Counted from the stretch's first letter, positions 48,681 through 58,015 are shown. The stretch: 64,000 nucleotides of DNA from Mesorhizobium sp. NBSH29 (GCF_015500055.1 NZ_CP045492.1:940501-1004500), one strand, 5' to 3'. Notes: generated by a model not told the origin, from the letters alone. Program-made: numbers and translations.

Positions 48681-49721
48681 ATGAGCAAACAGGCACTTGC
48701 CAGCGGATCGACCGGTATCGCCAGTCTGTCGGATCTCAGCAATGCACTGACTGTGACCAATCCAAGCGGGGAGATCCGAAACCCGGGTATGCCGCTTGAT
48801 CTCGGCTGGCTGGCGGCCATGCGCCACGTGAATCGTTCGGCCCTTGAACGCCGCGTTGCTTCACTGACTAAGAGACGTTCAATCAAGGGAGATAATCAGG
48901 CTGCCTGGCTGCTCAGGGCAATTTCTGTGATGGATCTGACGACGCTCAACAGCAACGACACGCCAGAGCGGGTACGCCGGCTCTGCGCCAAGGCACTGCA
49001 CCCGCTTCGCCAAGACATCGCGCAGGGTCTTGGCCTTGCCGGCAGAAAAATACAACCGGCAGCGGTTTGTGTCTATCATCCCTTTGTAGCCACGGCGGTT
49101 GATGCACTTGCTGGCAGCGGCCTGCATGTAGCGGCAGTTTCTACCTCATTCCCGCATGGACTTGCACCGCTTGAAACCCGGCTTGCCGAAATCCGGGCGT
49201 CCGTGGCTGACGGGGCAGATGAGATCGATGTGGTCATCCCGCGCGGACTGGTATTCGGTGCCCGCTGGCAGGAACTGTATGACGAGATAGTGGCATTCCG
49301 CGAAGCATGCGCGCATGCCCACCTCAAGGTTATTCTGGGCACTGGCGATCTTGCCACGTTGCGAAACGTGATGCTGGCATCGATGGTGGCGATGATGGCG
49401 GGTGCCGACTTCATCAAGACATCGACCGGCAAAGAGAGCGTCAACGCCACGCTGCCCGTTGGCCTCGTCATGGTGCGCGCCATCCGCGCCTATTTTGAGC
49501 GCACCGGCGTCCGCATCGGCTTCAAGCCTGCAGGCGGCATTTCAACAGCCAAGCCGGCACTGGACTGGCTGGTTCTGATGAAGGAAGAGCTTGGTCGCGA
49601 ATGGTTGGAGCCTGACCTCTTCCGGTTTGGTGCGTCGAGCCTTTTAACCGACATCGAGCGCCAGCTCGAACATCATCTGACTGGCCGCTATTCGGCGAAT
49701 TACCGCCACGCAATGGCATGA
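48681..49721 (+). CDS. deoC: Deoxyribose-phosphate aldolase
   Basis: A 346-residue DERA of the long type found in Rhizobiales and eukaryotes. The Schiff-base Lys is in FIKTSTGKES and the activating Lys in GFKPAGGIST; SVMDLTTLNSNDTPERV and VCVYHPF hold other substrate contacts. It splits 2-deoxyribose-5-phosphate to acetaldehyde and glyceraldehyde-3-phosphate. ATG at 48681 follows TTGGAG by 8 bases. The stop overlaps the aldehyde dehydrogenase start (ATGA), which suits removal of acetaldehyde. Confidence 0.93.
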   Translation: MSKQALASGSTGIASLSDLSNALTVTNPSGEIRNPGMPLDLGWLAAMRHVNRSALERRVASLTKRRSIKGDNQAAWLLRAISVMDLTTLNSNDTPERVRRLCAKALHPLRQDIAQGLGLAGRKIQPAAVCVYHPFVATAVDALAGSGLHVAAVSTSFPHGLAPLETRLAEIRASVADGADEIDVVIPRGLVFGARWQELYDEIVAFREACAHAHLKVILGTGDLATLRNVMLASMVAMMAGADFIKTSTGKESVNATLPVGLVMVRAIRAYFERTGVRIGFKPAGGISTAKPALDWLVLMKEELGREWLEPDLFRFGASSLLTDIERQLEHHLTGRYSANYRHAMA

Positions 49722-52114
49722 GCGCGGAGATCATCGTGAACATACTGGAACGCTACGACGCGATGGAATACGGTCCGGCGCCCGAGGCGCGCGGCGAGGC
49801 TGATGCCTGGCTGGCGGGCCGGGATTTTGGCAAGGGCCTTTTCATAGGGGGCGCATGGCAGGCTGCGGCCAGCGGCGCGACATTCACCACCGAAGACCCC
49901 GCCACCACAGAGACATTGGCGACGGTCTCGAACGCCGGCGCGCCCGATGTCGATGCGGCTGTAGCCGCTGCCCGAAAAGCCCTGCCGAAATGGCACGCAC
50001 GCACGGGGTTCGAACGAGCGAAAATTCTCTACGCGATCAGTCGCGCCATGCAGCGCCACCAGCGCCTTTTCGCGGTCCTGGAAACGCTCGATAATGGCAA
50101 GCCGATCCGGGAGAGTCGCGACATCGACGTGCCTCTGGCCATCCGTCACTTCATCCACCACGCAGGATGGGCACAAAGCCTCGACAAGAGTTTTGCCGGC
50201 CATAAGGCAGCAGGCGTGGTTGGTCAGATTATCCCGTGGAACTTTCCGCTTCTGATGCTTGCCTGGAAGATAGCGCCTGCACTTGCCGCCGGATGTACCA
50301 TCGTCTTGAAGCCCGCGGAGTTCACGCCGCTGACGGCGATCCTGTTCGCCGAGATCTGCGCCCGTGCGGGCGTTCCAAAGGGTGTCATCAATATCCTGCC
50401 AGGTGGACCGGACGCCGGCGCTGCCTTGGTCAGCCACCCTGGCGTCGACAAGATCGCATTCACCGGCTCATCCGAAGTCGGCAAGATCATCCGCAAGGCA
50501 ACTGCCGGTAGCGGTAAGAAATTGTCACTGGAACTTGGCGGAAAATCAGCCTTCATCGTGTTTGAAGATGCTGATCTCGACAGTGCTGTGGAAGGGCTGG
50601 TCGATGGCATCTGGTTCAATCAAGGTCAAGTCTGCTGCGCCGGCTCCCGTCTTCTTGTACAGGAGAGCATAGCTGAACAGATGTTCGACAAGGTACGCAG
50701 GCGTATGGCAGCGCTCAGGCTTGGAAGCCCGCTGGACAAGAATACAGACATCGGCCCCCTGATCGCCGCTGTTCAGCGAGACCGAGTCGCCGGCCTTGTC
50801 CAGCAGGGAACCGATCAGGGCGCCACATGCTGGCAACCTGATATTGCCTGCCCGACCACGGGATATTTCTATTTGCCGACGCTTGCCACGGGCGTATCTC
50901 CTGCCAATATCCTTGCCCAGGAAGAAGTATTCGGCCCTGTGCTGGCCGCCATGACTTTCAGGGACACGGCAGAAGCAATCGAACTTGCAAACAACACGCG
51001 CTATGGCCTCGCTGCCTCGGTCTGGAGCGAGAACATCAACCGCGCGCTGGCGGTCGCTCCGGCGCTCAAGGCGGGCGTTGTATGGATCAACGGCACCAAC
51101 ATGTTCGACGCCTCCTGCGGCTTCGGCGGCAACCGCGAAAGCGGTTTCGGCCGCGAGGGCGGTTATGAAGGCATGCTGGAATATCTGGTGCCGGATGCGC
51201 CAAGGGGCGCGTTTTTGAAACCCGCAAAAGCAGTGCCCAACCCGCAAGGCAGCGAGGAAGGAGCAGGCCAGATAGACCGCACGCCAAAGCTTTTCATCGG
51301 CGGCAAGCAGGTTCGCCCGGATGGCAACTATTCGCGCAGTGTAACAGACACAAAGGGCCGAATTGCCGGAGAGGTCGGCCTCGGCAGCCGGAAGGATATT
51401 CGCGATGCCGTTTCGGCAGCGCGTAGTGCGGCGCATTCCTGGGGCGGCGCGACCGGCTATAACCGCAGCCAGGTGCTCTATTTCTTGGCGGAAAACCTGG
51501 CCGCGCGTTCGGACGAATTCGTTAAGCGAATCAGGCACTTAACGGGAGCTTCGGAAAAGGCCGCCCGCTCGGAATTCGACCAGTCCGTGGAGCGCCTTTT
51601 CTATCACGCTGGCATGGCCGACAAGTTTGAAGGCCGCATCCATCAGCCACCGCAGCGCGCGGTGACGTTGGCTTTGCATGAACCGGTTGGCGTCGTCGGA
51701 CTGATCGCGCCGGACGCTGAGCCATTGCTCGGGCTGATCTCCATGATCGCACCGGCGCTCGCCATGGGCAACAGCGTGGTGGTGATCCCTTCCCAAGTCG
51801 CGCCGCTGGTTGCAACGGATCTCTATCAGGTCGTCGAAACCTCCGATGTGCCTCCCGGTGCGTTGAACATCGTCACCGGGGTCAGCGCCGAACTCGCCGG
51901 CGTGCTGGCAAAACATGATGATGTGGACGGTCTATGGTGCATAGCCGACCAGGAGACCTGCCGTTTGGTGGAAGCAGAATCGACTGGAAATCTCAAACGA
52001 GTCTTCACCGGCGGCGGCCGTGCGGTGGACTGGAATGCCGGCTCCTGGGCGCCGCAGGCCCTGCTCCAGCGTGCCGTCGATACCAAAAATGTCTGGGTGC
52101 CGTACGGCGACTGA
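49718..52114 (+). CDS. Two-domain aldehyde dehydrogenase
   Basis: A 798-residue protein with tandem aldehyde dehydrogenase domains. Domain 1 (about residues 40-490) is complete: NFPLLMLAWKIAPALAAG, catalytic Glu in LSLELGGKS and the nucleophile in FNQGQVCCAGSR. Domain 2 (about 525-798) keeps the NAD-domain outline (HEPVGVVGLIAPDAEPLLG, SMIAPALAMGNSVVVIPSQ) but has no ELGGKS-like or catalytic Cys segment and ends early, so it is non-catalytic. It probably oxidises acetaldehyde from the coupled DeoC. The domain-2 role may be oligomerisation or channelling; that is inference. Confidence 0.88.
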   Translation: MSAEIIVNILERYDAMEYGPAPEARGEADAWLAGRDFGKGLFIGGAWQAAASGATFTTEDPATTETLATVSNAGAPDVDAAVAAARKALPKWHARTGFERAKILYAISRAMQRHQRLFAVLETLDNGKPIRESRDIDVPLAIRHFIHHAGWAQSLDKSFAGHKAAGVVGQIIPWNFPLLMLAWKIAPALAAGCTIVLKPAEFTPLTAILFAEICARAGVPKGVINILPGGPDAGAALVSHPGVDKIAFTGSSEVGKIIRKATAGSGKKLSLELGGKSAFIVFEDADLDSAVEGLVDGIWFNQGQVCCAGSRLLVQESIAEQMFDKVRRRMAALRLGSPLDKNTDIGPLIAAVQRDRVAGLVQQGTDQGATCWQPDIACPTTGYFYLPTLATGVSPANILAQEEVFGPVLAAMTFRDTAEAIELANNTRYGLAASVWSENINRALAVAPALKAGVVWINGTNMFDASCGFGGNRESGFGREGGYEGMLEYLVPDAPRGAFLKPAKAVPNPQGSEEGAGQIDRTPKLFIGGKQVRPDGNYSRSVTDTKGRIAGEVGLGSRKDIRDAVSAARSAAHSWGGATGYNRSQVLYFLAENLAARSDEFVKRIRHLTGASEKAARSEFDQSVERLFYHAGMADKFEGRIHQPPQRAVTLALHEPVGVVGLIAPDAEPLLGLISMIAPALAMGNSVVVIPSQVAPLVATDLYQVVETSDVPPGALNIVTGVSAELAGVLAKHDDVDGLWCIADQETCRLVEAESTGNLKRVFTGGGRAVDWNAGSWAPQALLQRAVDTKNVWVPYGD

Positions 52115-52230
52115 CCCGATTTTGCCGGCCACGAGGCCCCCCGCACCAAAAGCGGTGTTCGATAGATATGGATGTCGAGCAGCAGATTCAGGAAGAATCG
52201 GAGAATGTTTTCAGCACCATAACGCAATTG

Positions 52231-52248
52231 CGCGGGTCCAGGCCCGCG
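52231..52248. terminator. Possible hairpin between aldehyde dehydrogenase and ABC ATPase genes
   Basis: CGCGGG-TCCAGG-CCCGCG in the 169-base gap between converging genes. It lacks a T-run, so termination here is only a weak suggestion. Confidence 0.3.
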
Positions 52249-52283
52249 TAATCTGTCGAAATGCGTCTGAAGAACGCTGGGTT

Positions 52284-53282
52284 TCAGCCCAAACGGTTTC
52301 CATCCGGTCCGAACCGGTAGGTTTTTTCAGGATGAGGTGTCGCATAGACAAGTGCGCCCGGCTTCGCCTCGTGAACACCAAAAATACGTACCGTCAACAG
52401 TCCGGCTTTTTCCGTATCAATGTAGAGATTTGTGTCGGCGCCCAGATGTTCGGCATGAATGACGGTGCCCTTCCAGGTGCCGCTCTTGTCATCAACGGTG
52501 ATGTGCTCGGGACGAACGCCAATCGACTTTGCCGTGTCGCCAAGACGGGCACCTTCGATGAAGTTCATTTTCGGCGAACCGATGAAGCCTGCGACAAATT
52601 CGTTTGCCGGCTCATTGTAGAGATCCATCGGCGAACCGATCTGTTCGATACGGCCAGCATTGAGGACGACGATCTTGTCGGCCAGTGTCATCGCCTCGAC
52701 TTGATCGTGGGTGACATAAATCATCGTAGCCTTGAGGCGGCGATGAAGCTGGGCGATTTCAAGACGCGTATTGACGCGAAGTGCTGCATCAAGGTTCGAC
52801 AGAGGCTCATCAAACAGGAACAGTTTTGGCTCACGCACCAAAGCGCGGCCAATCGCGACGCGCTGGCGCTGACCGCCGGAAAGTTCTGCCGGGCGGCGCG
52901 CGAGATAGGGGTCGAGATCGAGCATGGCCGAAGATGCGGCTATGCGCTTTTCGATTTCATCCTTGGGCTTGCCCGCCTGCTTCAGACCAAGGCCCATATT
53001 GTCCTTGACGGTCAGATGCGGATAGAGCGCGTAGGTCTGGAACACCATAGCAATGCCGCGCTTGGCAGGTGGCACCTGATCGACCTTTTCATCGTCGATC
53101 AGCACATCACCGCCAGACAGATCTTCAAGACCAGCAATGATGCGCAGCAATGTCGACTTGCCGCAGCCGGACGGGCCGACGAACACGACGAACTCTCCAT
53201 CCTTCACATCAAGGTTGATGCCTTTCAGCACCTCGACCTTGCCGAAGGATTTTCTGACGTTTTCGAGTTTCAGCGCGCCCAT
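52284..53282 (-). CDS. ABC sugar transporter ATPase (UgpC/MsmX-type)
   Basis: A 332-residue ATPase of the CUT1 carbohydrate class. Walker [13 protein letters not shown] (about residues 36-47), signature [13 protein letters not shown], Walker [13 protein letters not shown], the switch His in [11 protein letters not shown], and a C-terminal OB-type regulatory domain with [11 protein letters not shown]. It powers the permeases encoded upstream in the same operon. It is the last gene of the run; such ATPases are often shared by several CUT1 transporters. Confidence 0.94.
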   Translation of the reverse strand: MGALKLENVRKSFGKVEVLKGINLDVKDGEFVVFVGPSGCGKSTLLRIIAGLEDLSGGDVLIDDEKVDQVPPAKRGIAMVFQTYALYPHLTVKDNMGLGLKQAGKPKDEIEKRIAASSAMLDLDPYLARRPAELSGGQRQRVAIGRALVREPKLFLFDEPLSNLDAALRVNTRLEIAQLHRRLKATMIYVTHDQVEAMTLADKIVVLNAGRIEQIGSPMDLYNEPANEFVAGFIGSPKMNFIEGARLGDTAKSIGVRPEHITVDDKSGTWKGTVIHAEHLGADTNLYIDTEKAGLLTVRIFGVHEAKPGALVYATPHPEKTYRFGPDGNRLG

Positions 53283-53319
53283 GTGGGTCTCCCGGTATTC
53301 GTGATGTTAGCGGTGGCTT

Positions 53320-54378
53320 TCACAGCATCACCGCCTTGCCTGTGCGCACGCTCTCATCGGCGGCGAGGCACACGGCCAGTGACTTCACCGCGTCGTCCAT
53401 ATGACGGGTGAGGTCTGCGTCATTGTTAATGGCATCCAGAAGGAAAGCCTGTTCACGGTCGCACAATCCTTGATGGTCTGGCTCGCCCTCCATCGACAGG
53501 TTCTGGTCTGGGTGAACAAACTTGCCGTCTGCGCCCGTTTCAGCGCGGTGAACACGGATGACCGAGGTCATGGTGTGGGTGTCGATGTCATCTGACTTGG
53601 CGCTGTCGCTCATAACGATGGAAACGCTGCCTTTCGGCGAAATCACGTCTTTGACGAAGAAGGCGGTTTCCGACATCATCGGCCCCCAACCTGCTTCATA
53701 CCAACCCATCGAGCCATCATCGAACAGCACTTGAAGATGGCCGTAATTGTACATTTCAGGCGCGATCTCATCGGAAAGGCGCAGGCCCATGCCGCGCACT
53801 TCCACCGGGTTTGCATCGGTGATCTGACACATGACATCGAGATAATGCACGCCGCAATCCACGATGGGCGGCGTGGTTTCCATCAATTGCTTGTGGGTTG
53901 CCCAAGTGGGGCCGGAAGATTGCTGGTTGAGGTTCATGCGGAAAACATAAGGCCCGCCCAGCGCGCGCGATTCTGCAATCAGGCGCTGCCATGAGGGATG
54001 ATGGCGCAGAATGTAGCCAATGACGAGCTTGCGGCCATTGGCCTTGGCGGCAGCGACCACGCGCTCAGCATCGGCAAGTGTGGTGGCCAGCGGCTTTTCG
54101 ACGAAGACATGACACCCGGCTTCCAGCGCCATCACTGCATAATCGGCATGGCTGTCGGAATAGGTATTGATCGAGGCAATATCTGGTTTGAACTCGGCAA
54201 TCGCATCCTTGAACGAGGTGCGCATCGTATAGCCTGAAAGCTCTGCCGGTGCCTCGCCCGTGCGGTTGACCAGGGCTGCAATCTCGAAGCCGGGATTGGC
54301 GTGATAGGCAAGCGCATGGCTCTTGCCCATATTGCCAAGGCCGGCGACGACGACGCTCAATGGTTTTAGTGCACTCAT
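53320..54378 (-). CDS. Gfo/Idh/MocA-family oxidoreductase in the amino-sugar ABC operon
   Basis: A 352-residue Rossmann-fold dehydrogenase: VVVAGLGNMGKSHALAYH at the N-terminus, CHVFVEKPLATTL with the catalytic Lys, and IVDCGVHYLDVM with the conserved Asp and His. It lies between the permease and ATPase genes of the operon, so it probably acts on an imported sugar derivative, as in other CUT1 operons. The substrate is unknown. Its ATG has no strong Shine-Dalgarno. Confidence 0.86.
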   Translation of the reverse strand: MSALKPLSVVVAGLGNMGKSHALAYHANPGFEIAALVNRTGEAPAELSGYTMRTSFKDAIAEFKPDIASINTYSDSHADYAVMALEAGCHVFVEKPLATTLADAERVVAAAKANGRKLVIGYILRHHPSWQRLIAESRALGGPYVFRMNLNQQSSGPTWATHKQLMETTPPIVDCGVHYLDVMCQITDANPVEVRGMGLRLSDEIAPEMYNYGHLQVLFDDGSMGWYEAGWGPMMSETAFFVKDVISPKGSVSIVMSDSAKSDDIDTHTMTSVIRVHRAETGADGKFVHPDQNLSMEGEPDHQGLCDREQAFLLDAINNDADLTRHMDDAVKSLAVCLAADESVRTGKAVML

Positions 54379-54409
54379 GGTTTTGTCCCGACAGTCTGAA
54401 TGGTAGCGC

Positions 54410-55249
54410 TCACTTCACGGCTCCAGCGGTGATGCCGCGGATGAGCTGGCGCGAGAAGATGAGGTAGAGCACCAGCACCGGCAAAATGGCGAGCGACAGG
54501 GCGGCCAGTACCGCGTTCCAGTTGGTGACATATTGGCCAATGAATAGTTGCGCGCCGAGCGTGACTGTCTTGGTGGCCTCGGAAGGCGCAAGGATCAGCG
54601 GGAACCACAGATCGTTCCAGATCGGGATCATGGTGAACACGGCAACAGTTGCCATTGCCGGGCGCACCAAAGGCAGGACAAGGCGGAAGAAGATCGTATA
54701 TTCCGACAGGCCATCAATGCGGCCCGCATTCTTCAGATCATCCGATACCTGCTTCATGAACTCAGACAGGATGAACACGGCCAGCGGCAGCCCCTGCGCG
54801 GTGTAGACCAGCACAAGTGCTGTCAGCGTATCAACCAGACCTGAAGCCACCATAAGCTTGAGTATGGCGACCGTGCCAAGGCGAATGGGGATCATGATGC
54901 CAAGCGCCAGATAGAGGCCCATCATCGTGTTGCCGCGGAAGCGGTATTCCGAAAGGGCAAAGGCGGCCATGGCGCCGAAGAGAAGCACGAAGAACAGCGA
55001 CGCCACGGTGACGATGACACTATTTTGAAAATACAGGAAGAAATCTCCCTGCTTGAGGACCGTCATGAAGCCGATGAGATCAAACGTCTCAGACGTTGGC
55101 GGCATCAGCGGTTCGCGGAAGATTGCGCCACGCGATTTGAACGCGTTGACGACAATGACCAGCACCGGAAACAGCGCAATCGCCGTATAGGTGAGCAGGA
55201 TGGCGTGCGCGCCGATGGTGCGCGGCAGGGAAGTTCTGGCGCGGCTCAT
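54410..55249 (-). CDS. ABC sugar transporter permease (UgpE/MalG-type)
   Basis: A 279-residue inner-membrane permease with six predicted membrane helices. The EAA loop that docks the ATPase is DLKNAGRIDGLSEYTIFFRL-like (ending in FFRLVLPLVRP), and the N-terminal TYTAIALFPVLVIVVNAFK is the first helix. It pairs with the permease at 55523-56452. The 273-base gap between the two permease genes holds a large inverted repeat, unusual for a coupled pair. Confidence 0.92.
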   Translation of the reverse strand: MSRARTSLPRTIGAHAILLTYTAIALFPVLVIVVNAFKSRGAIFREPLMPPTSETFDLIGFMTVLKQGDFFLYFQNSVIVTVASLFFVLLFGAMAAFALSEYRFRGNTMMGLYLALGIMIPIRLGTVAILKLMVASGLVDTLTALVLVYTAQGLPLAVFILSEFMKQVSDDLKNAGRIDGLSEYTIFFRLVLPLVRPAMATVAVFTMIPIWNDLWFPLILAPSEATKTVTLGAQLFIGQYVTNWNAVLAALSLAILPVLVLYLIFSRQLIRGITAGAVK

Positions 55250-55299
55250 GATGGCGACCTTCTGGCTGGGACGAAGGTGGGGAGGTTGGTGCTAATAAC

Positions 55300-55501
55300 C
55301 CCTCTCCGTCCCGCTTTGCGGGCCACCTCTCCCCGCAAGCGGGGCGAGGAATCCAAGCTGGATAATGACTTCGACCAAGCTGGAAAAGCGCCGGCAGCAC
55401 CGCCGCAGTTCCTCGCCCCCGGCACGGGGGAGAGGTGGACCGCGAAGCGGGACGGAGAGGAGGTCTTCCGGCAAGTGTGCGCGAATCGGGACGGAGAGGG
55501 G
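55300..55501. repeat. RIME-like large inverted repeat between the two permease genes
   Basis: Left arm 55300-55351 and right arm 55409-55460 are near-perfect reverse complements over about 52 bases (CCCCTCTCCGTCCCGC ... GGGGCGAGGAA against TTCCTCGCCCC ... GCGGGACGGAGAGG). A third partial copy of the outer arm (CGGGACGGAGAGGGG) is at 55487-55501. This matches the style of Rhizobium-specific intergenic mosaic elements. It lies inside the operon and would form a very stable hairpin in the mRNA. Confidence 0.85.
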
Positions 55502-55522
55502 ATTTTTTCCACGATCACGCCC

Positions 55523-56452
55523 TCAATATTGGTAGCGGCGCAGCCGCGTCTGGATGGCGAAGAGATAGACCGAGACGCCAGCCAGAATGATGAAGAACAT
55601 CATCGAGGCAATGGTCGCGCCCATATTATGATCGCCCGCTTGCAGCTGGAAGCCGAAGAAGGTGCGGTACAGGAAGGTGCCCAGAATGTCGGTCGAATAA
55701 TTTGGCCCAGCCAACGCGCCTTGTGCCGAATAGATGAGATCGAAAGCGTTGAAATTGCCGACAAAGGTCAGGATCGAGATAATGCCTATTGAAGGCAGGA
55801 TGAGCGGCAGCTTGATCTTCCAGAACTGCTGGAAACCAGTCAGGCCATCAATTTCCGCCGCTTCGATGATCTCGTCGGGGATCGTCAGCAGCGCTGCGTA
55901 AATGAGCATCATGGGAATGCCGACAAACTGCCAGACCGAGATGAGGCCAAGCGTCGTCAGTGCATATTCTTCCTTGCCGAGCCAAGGCTGGAAGAGGCTT
56001 TTCAGGCCAACAAAATCGAGCATGTTGGGCGCGACGCCCCAGAGCGGCGACAGGATGAGCTTCCAGGCGAAGCCGACGATCACAAAGGAGAGGATCGTGG
56101 GGATGAAAATCGCGGTGCGGTAAAAAGCCGAAAAGCGCAGGCTGGGACTGGAAAGCAGCGCCGCCAATGCAATGCCGATGGGGTTTTGCACCAGCATGTG
56201 AATGATGAAAAACCAGGTGTTGTTCCACAGCGCATTCCAAAAGGTTGCAGCCCAGCGTTGATCACCCAGCAGCGTGCGAAAATTGTCCAATCCGGCAAAG
56301 ACGCTGATATTATCAACCTTGGTGAAGAGCGATAATTGCAGCGTGCCAAACAGTGGCAGGATCATCACCGCTGTATAGACGAGCAGGGCCGGCGCCAGAA
56401 AAATGGCGATATGCCAGCGCGTTGGGCGTTTTGCTGCTTGTGTGTCGGCCAT
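55523..56452 (-). CDS. ABC sugar transporter permease (UgpA/MalF-type)
   Basis: A 309-residue permease with six predicted helices. HIAIFLAPALLVYTAVMILP begins helix 1 and the EAA loop is EIIEAAEIDGLTGFQQFWKI followed by KLPLILPSIG. It forms the channel with the partner permease for a CUT1 transporter. It follows the binding-protein gene after 280 bases that contain a hairpin. An ATG at 56452 gives the start; its ribosome site is poor. Confidence 0.92.
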   Translation of the reverse strand: MADTQAAKRPTRWHIAIFLAPALLVYTAVMILPLFGTLQLSLFTKVDNISVFAGLDNFRTLLGDQRWAATFWNALWNNTWFFIIHMLVQNPIGIALAALLSSPSLRFSAFYRTAIFIPTILSFVIVGFAWKLILSPLWGVAPNMLDFVGLKSLFQPWLGKEEYALTTLGLISVWQFVGIPMMLIYAALLTIPDEIIEAAEIDGLTGFQQFWKIKLPLILPSIGIISILTFVGNFNAFDLIYSAQGALAGPNYSTDILGTFLYRTFFGFQLQAGDHNMGATIASMMFFIILAGVSVYLFAIQTRLRRYQY

Positions 56453-56640
56453 GCGGTCGGTGTTCCCGGTTATTGTTGCGGAGAGGGAAGGCGCTGCCTT
56501 TCATCTTCCGGTGCGGACCCTTCTCGCTTGGCGGATGAAGGGGCCTGTTTATTTGAACATACGAAACGCAACCAGTCTCGCTTTCTTCCAAATGCGAAAA
56601 TGCTTGGTACCGATTTGGCTAGGAGTCTCTTGCGTCGTGC

Positions 56641-56672
56641 ACTTCCCGCCGCATTTTCAAGCGGCGGGAAGT
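56641..56672 (-). repeat. Stable stem-loop after the binding-protein gene
   Basis: A perfect 12-bp stem ACTTCCCGCCGC / GCGGCGGGAAGT with an 8-base loop, 60 bases past the binding-protein stop. The minus strand has no T-run after it. It probably acts like the malE-malF intergenic hairpins, protecting the upstream message and raising binding protein over permease. Confidence 0.75.
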
Positions 56673-56732
56673 GTGTGAGGCCTTGATGGTCTCAAGCTTT
56701 GTGCTGTTTCTGCGCGAGCGCGCAGGCAAAGC

Positions 56733-57992
56733 CTACTTGGCTGGCTTGAACCAGCTGTCGAGACCGTCCTGAAGCTTCTTGGCAGCGACTTCTGGCGTCG
56801 AGGTGCCGTTGATCACATTGGCCGATTCCACCCATGTCTCGTTTTCGAGGTTGGGTGTGCCACGCGACAGAACCTGATAGGTTGAGCGAATGGTTGGCTT
56901 GCACTTCTCACGCCATGACACGAATTCCTGCGCCAATGGATCTTCCATCTTCACAGCCGTCGAGTTGAGCGAGAAGAAACCTGGAAGCGCGTTGGCATAG
57001 ATGGTCGCGAATTCTGGCGAGGCTACCCAGCTTAGGAACTTTTTGGCTTCTTCTGGATGTGCCGACTTGGCGTTCATGCCGATCGCGATGTCGTTGTGAT
57101 CGGAGATGTAGCAGGTGTCGCCGGCATTCTGCACTGGTGGCGGGAAGGCGCCCATCTTGAACTCGGCCTGCGTGTTGAAGCCCGAGATTTCCCACGAACC
57201 TGCAGGGAATATCGCCGCACGTCCCAGTGTGAAGAGGTTCTGGCTGTCCGGGTAAGATTGCGCCTCAAAGCCGTCACCCAGATAGGGCTTCCACTTCGCA
57301 AGTTCGGCAAAAGGCGCGACCCACTGCGCGTCGGTAAGCTTCTGCTCGCCCTTGATCAGCGCCAAGCGGCCTTCTTCGCCCTTCCAGTAGTTTGGACCGA
57401 TGTTCTGGTAGCCCATGGTTGCGGCTTCCCACAGATCCTTGGTGCCCATGGCCATCGGGATGTAAGTTCCATCTGCCTTGATCTTGTCGAGGGCAGCAAA
57501 GAACTCGGCCTGCGTGGCCGGCGGTGTGATGCCAAGCTTCTCGAACGCTTCCTTGTTATAGAGGAAGCCGTGGATGACCGAGGCCATTGGCACGCAGAAA
57601 GAGGCCTTACCATCGTCGGTCTGCCAGGCGGACTTGGCGACATCGGAGAAGTTCTCCATGCCGGCGACGCCGGTCAGGTCTGCAAGGTGACCCTTGTTGT
57701 ACAGTTCCAGCGAAGCGTCGAAGGGGCGGCAGGTGATGAGATCACCAGCCGAGCCGGCGTCCAGCTTGGCGTTCAGAGCGGCGTTGTATTCGGTTGGAGC
57801 CGAAGGGGCGAAGTTGAGCTTGATGCCCGGGTTTGCGGCTTCAAAAGCGGGGATGAGTTTTTCCTGCCAGATGGCAAGATCATCATTGCGCCAGCTTTCG
57901 ATGTTCAGCGTCACGTCGGCGGCGAAAGCCGTGCCGGCATAGCCGAGCACGCTGGTGCCGAGAAGCAACGCAGTCAATGTCTTACGTGTCAT
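56733..57992 (-). CDS. ABC sugar transporter substrate-binding protein
   Basis: A 419-residue extracellular solute-binding protein of the CUT1 (UgpB/MalE) class. A Sec signal MTRKTLTALLLGTSVLGYAG ends at TAFAAD. Conserved binding-protein features: WQEKLIPAFEAANPGIKLNF, the hinge segment WEISGFNTQ and PEEAKKFLSWVASPEF. Context (murQ, BadF kinase, nagA) suggests an amino sugar such as GlcNAc, MurNAc or a chitin or muropeptide fragment. ATG at 57992 is chosen for its 7-base spacing to AGGGAG; an ATG 6 bases earlier is too close. Confidence 0.92.
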   Translation of the reverse strand: MTRKTLTALLLGTSVLGYAGTAFAADVTLNIESWRNDDLAIWQEKLIPAFEAANPGIKLNFAPSAPTEYNAALNAKLDAGSAGDLITCRPFDASLELYNKGHLADLTGVAGMENFSDVAKSAWQTDDGKASFCVPMASVIHGFLYNKEAFEKLGITPPATQAEFFAALDKIKADGTYIPMAMGTKDLWEAATMGYQNIGPNYWKGEEGRLALIKGEQKLTDAQWVAPFAELAKWKPYLGDGFEAQSYPDSQNLFTLGRAAIFPAGSWEISGFNTQAEFKMGAFPPPVQNAGDTCYISDHNDIAIGMNAKSAHPEEAKKFLSWVASPEFATIYANALPGFFSLNSTAVKMEDPLAQEFVSWREKCKPTIRSTYQVLSRGTPNLENETWVESANVINGTSTPEVAAKKLQDGLDSWFKPAK

Positions 57993-58015
57993 TTCCATTC
58001 TCCCTGTTGACCTGT

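Noticed and set aside
50546-51538. Long minus-strand open frame (330 codons) inside the aldehyde dehydrogenase gene
   Set aside because: Shadow of the dehydrogenase reading frame in GC-rich DNA.
52020-53411. Long plus-strand open frame (463 codons) opposite the ABC ATPase gene
   Set aside because: It mirrors a clear ATPase with all motifs on the minus strand; its own translation has no family features and no ribosome site.
55246-55518. Short open frames through the inverted repeat between the permeases
   Set aside because: They translate repeat arms (Pro/Ser/Arg-rich) and have no ribosome site; treated as a non-coding repeat.
57057-58010. Plus-strand open frame (317 codons) opposite the binding-protein gene
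   Set aside because: The minus strand encodes a complete signal-peptide-bearing binding protein; the frame opposite shows no motifs.
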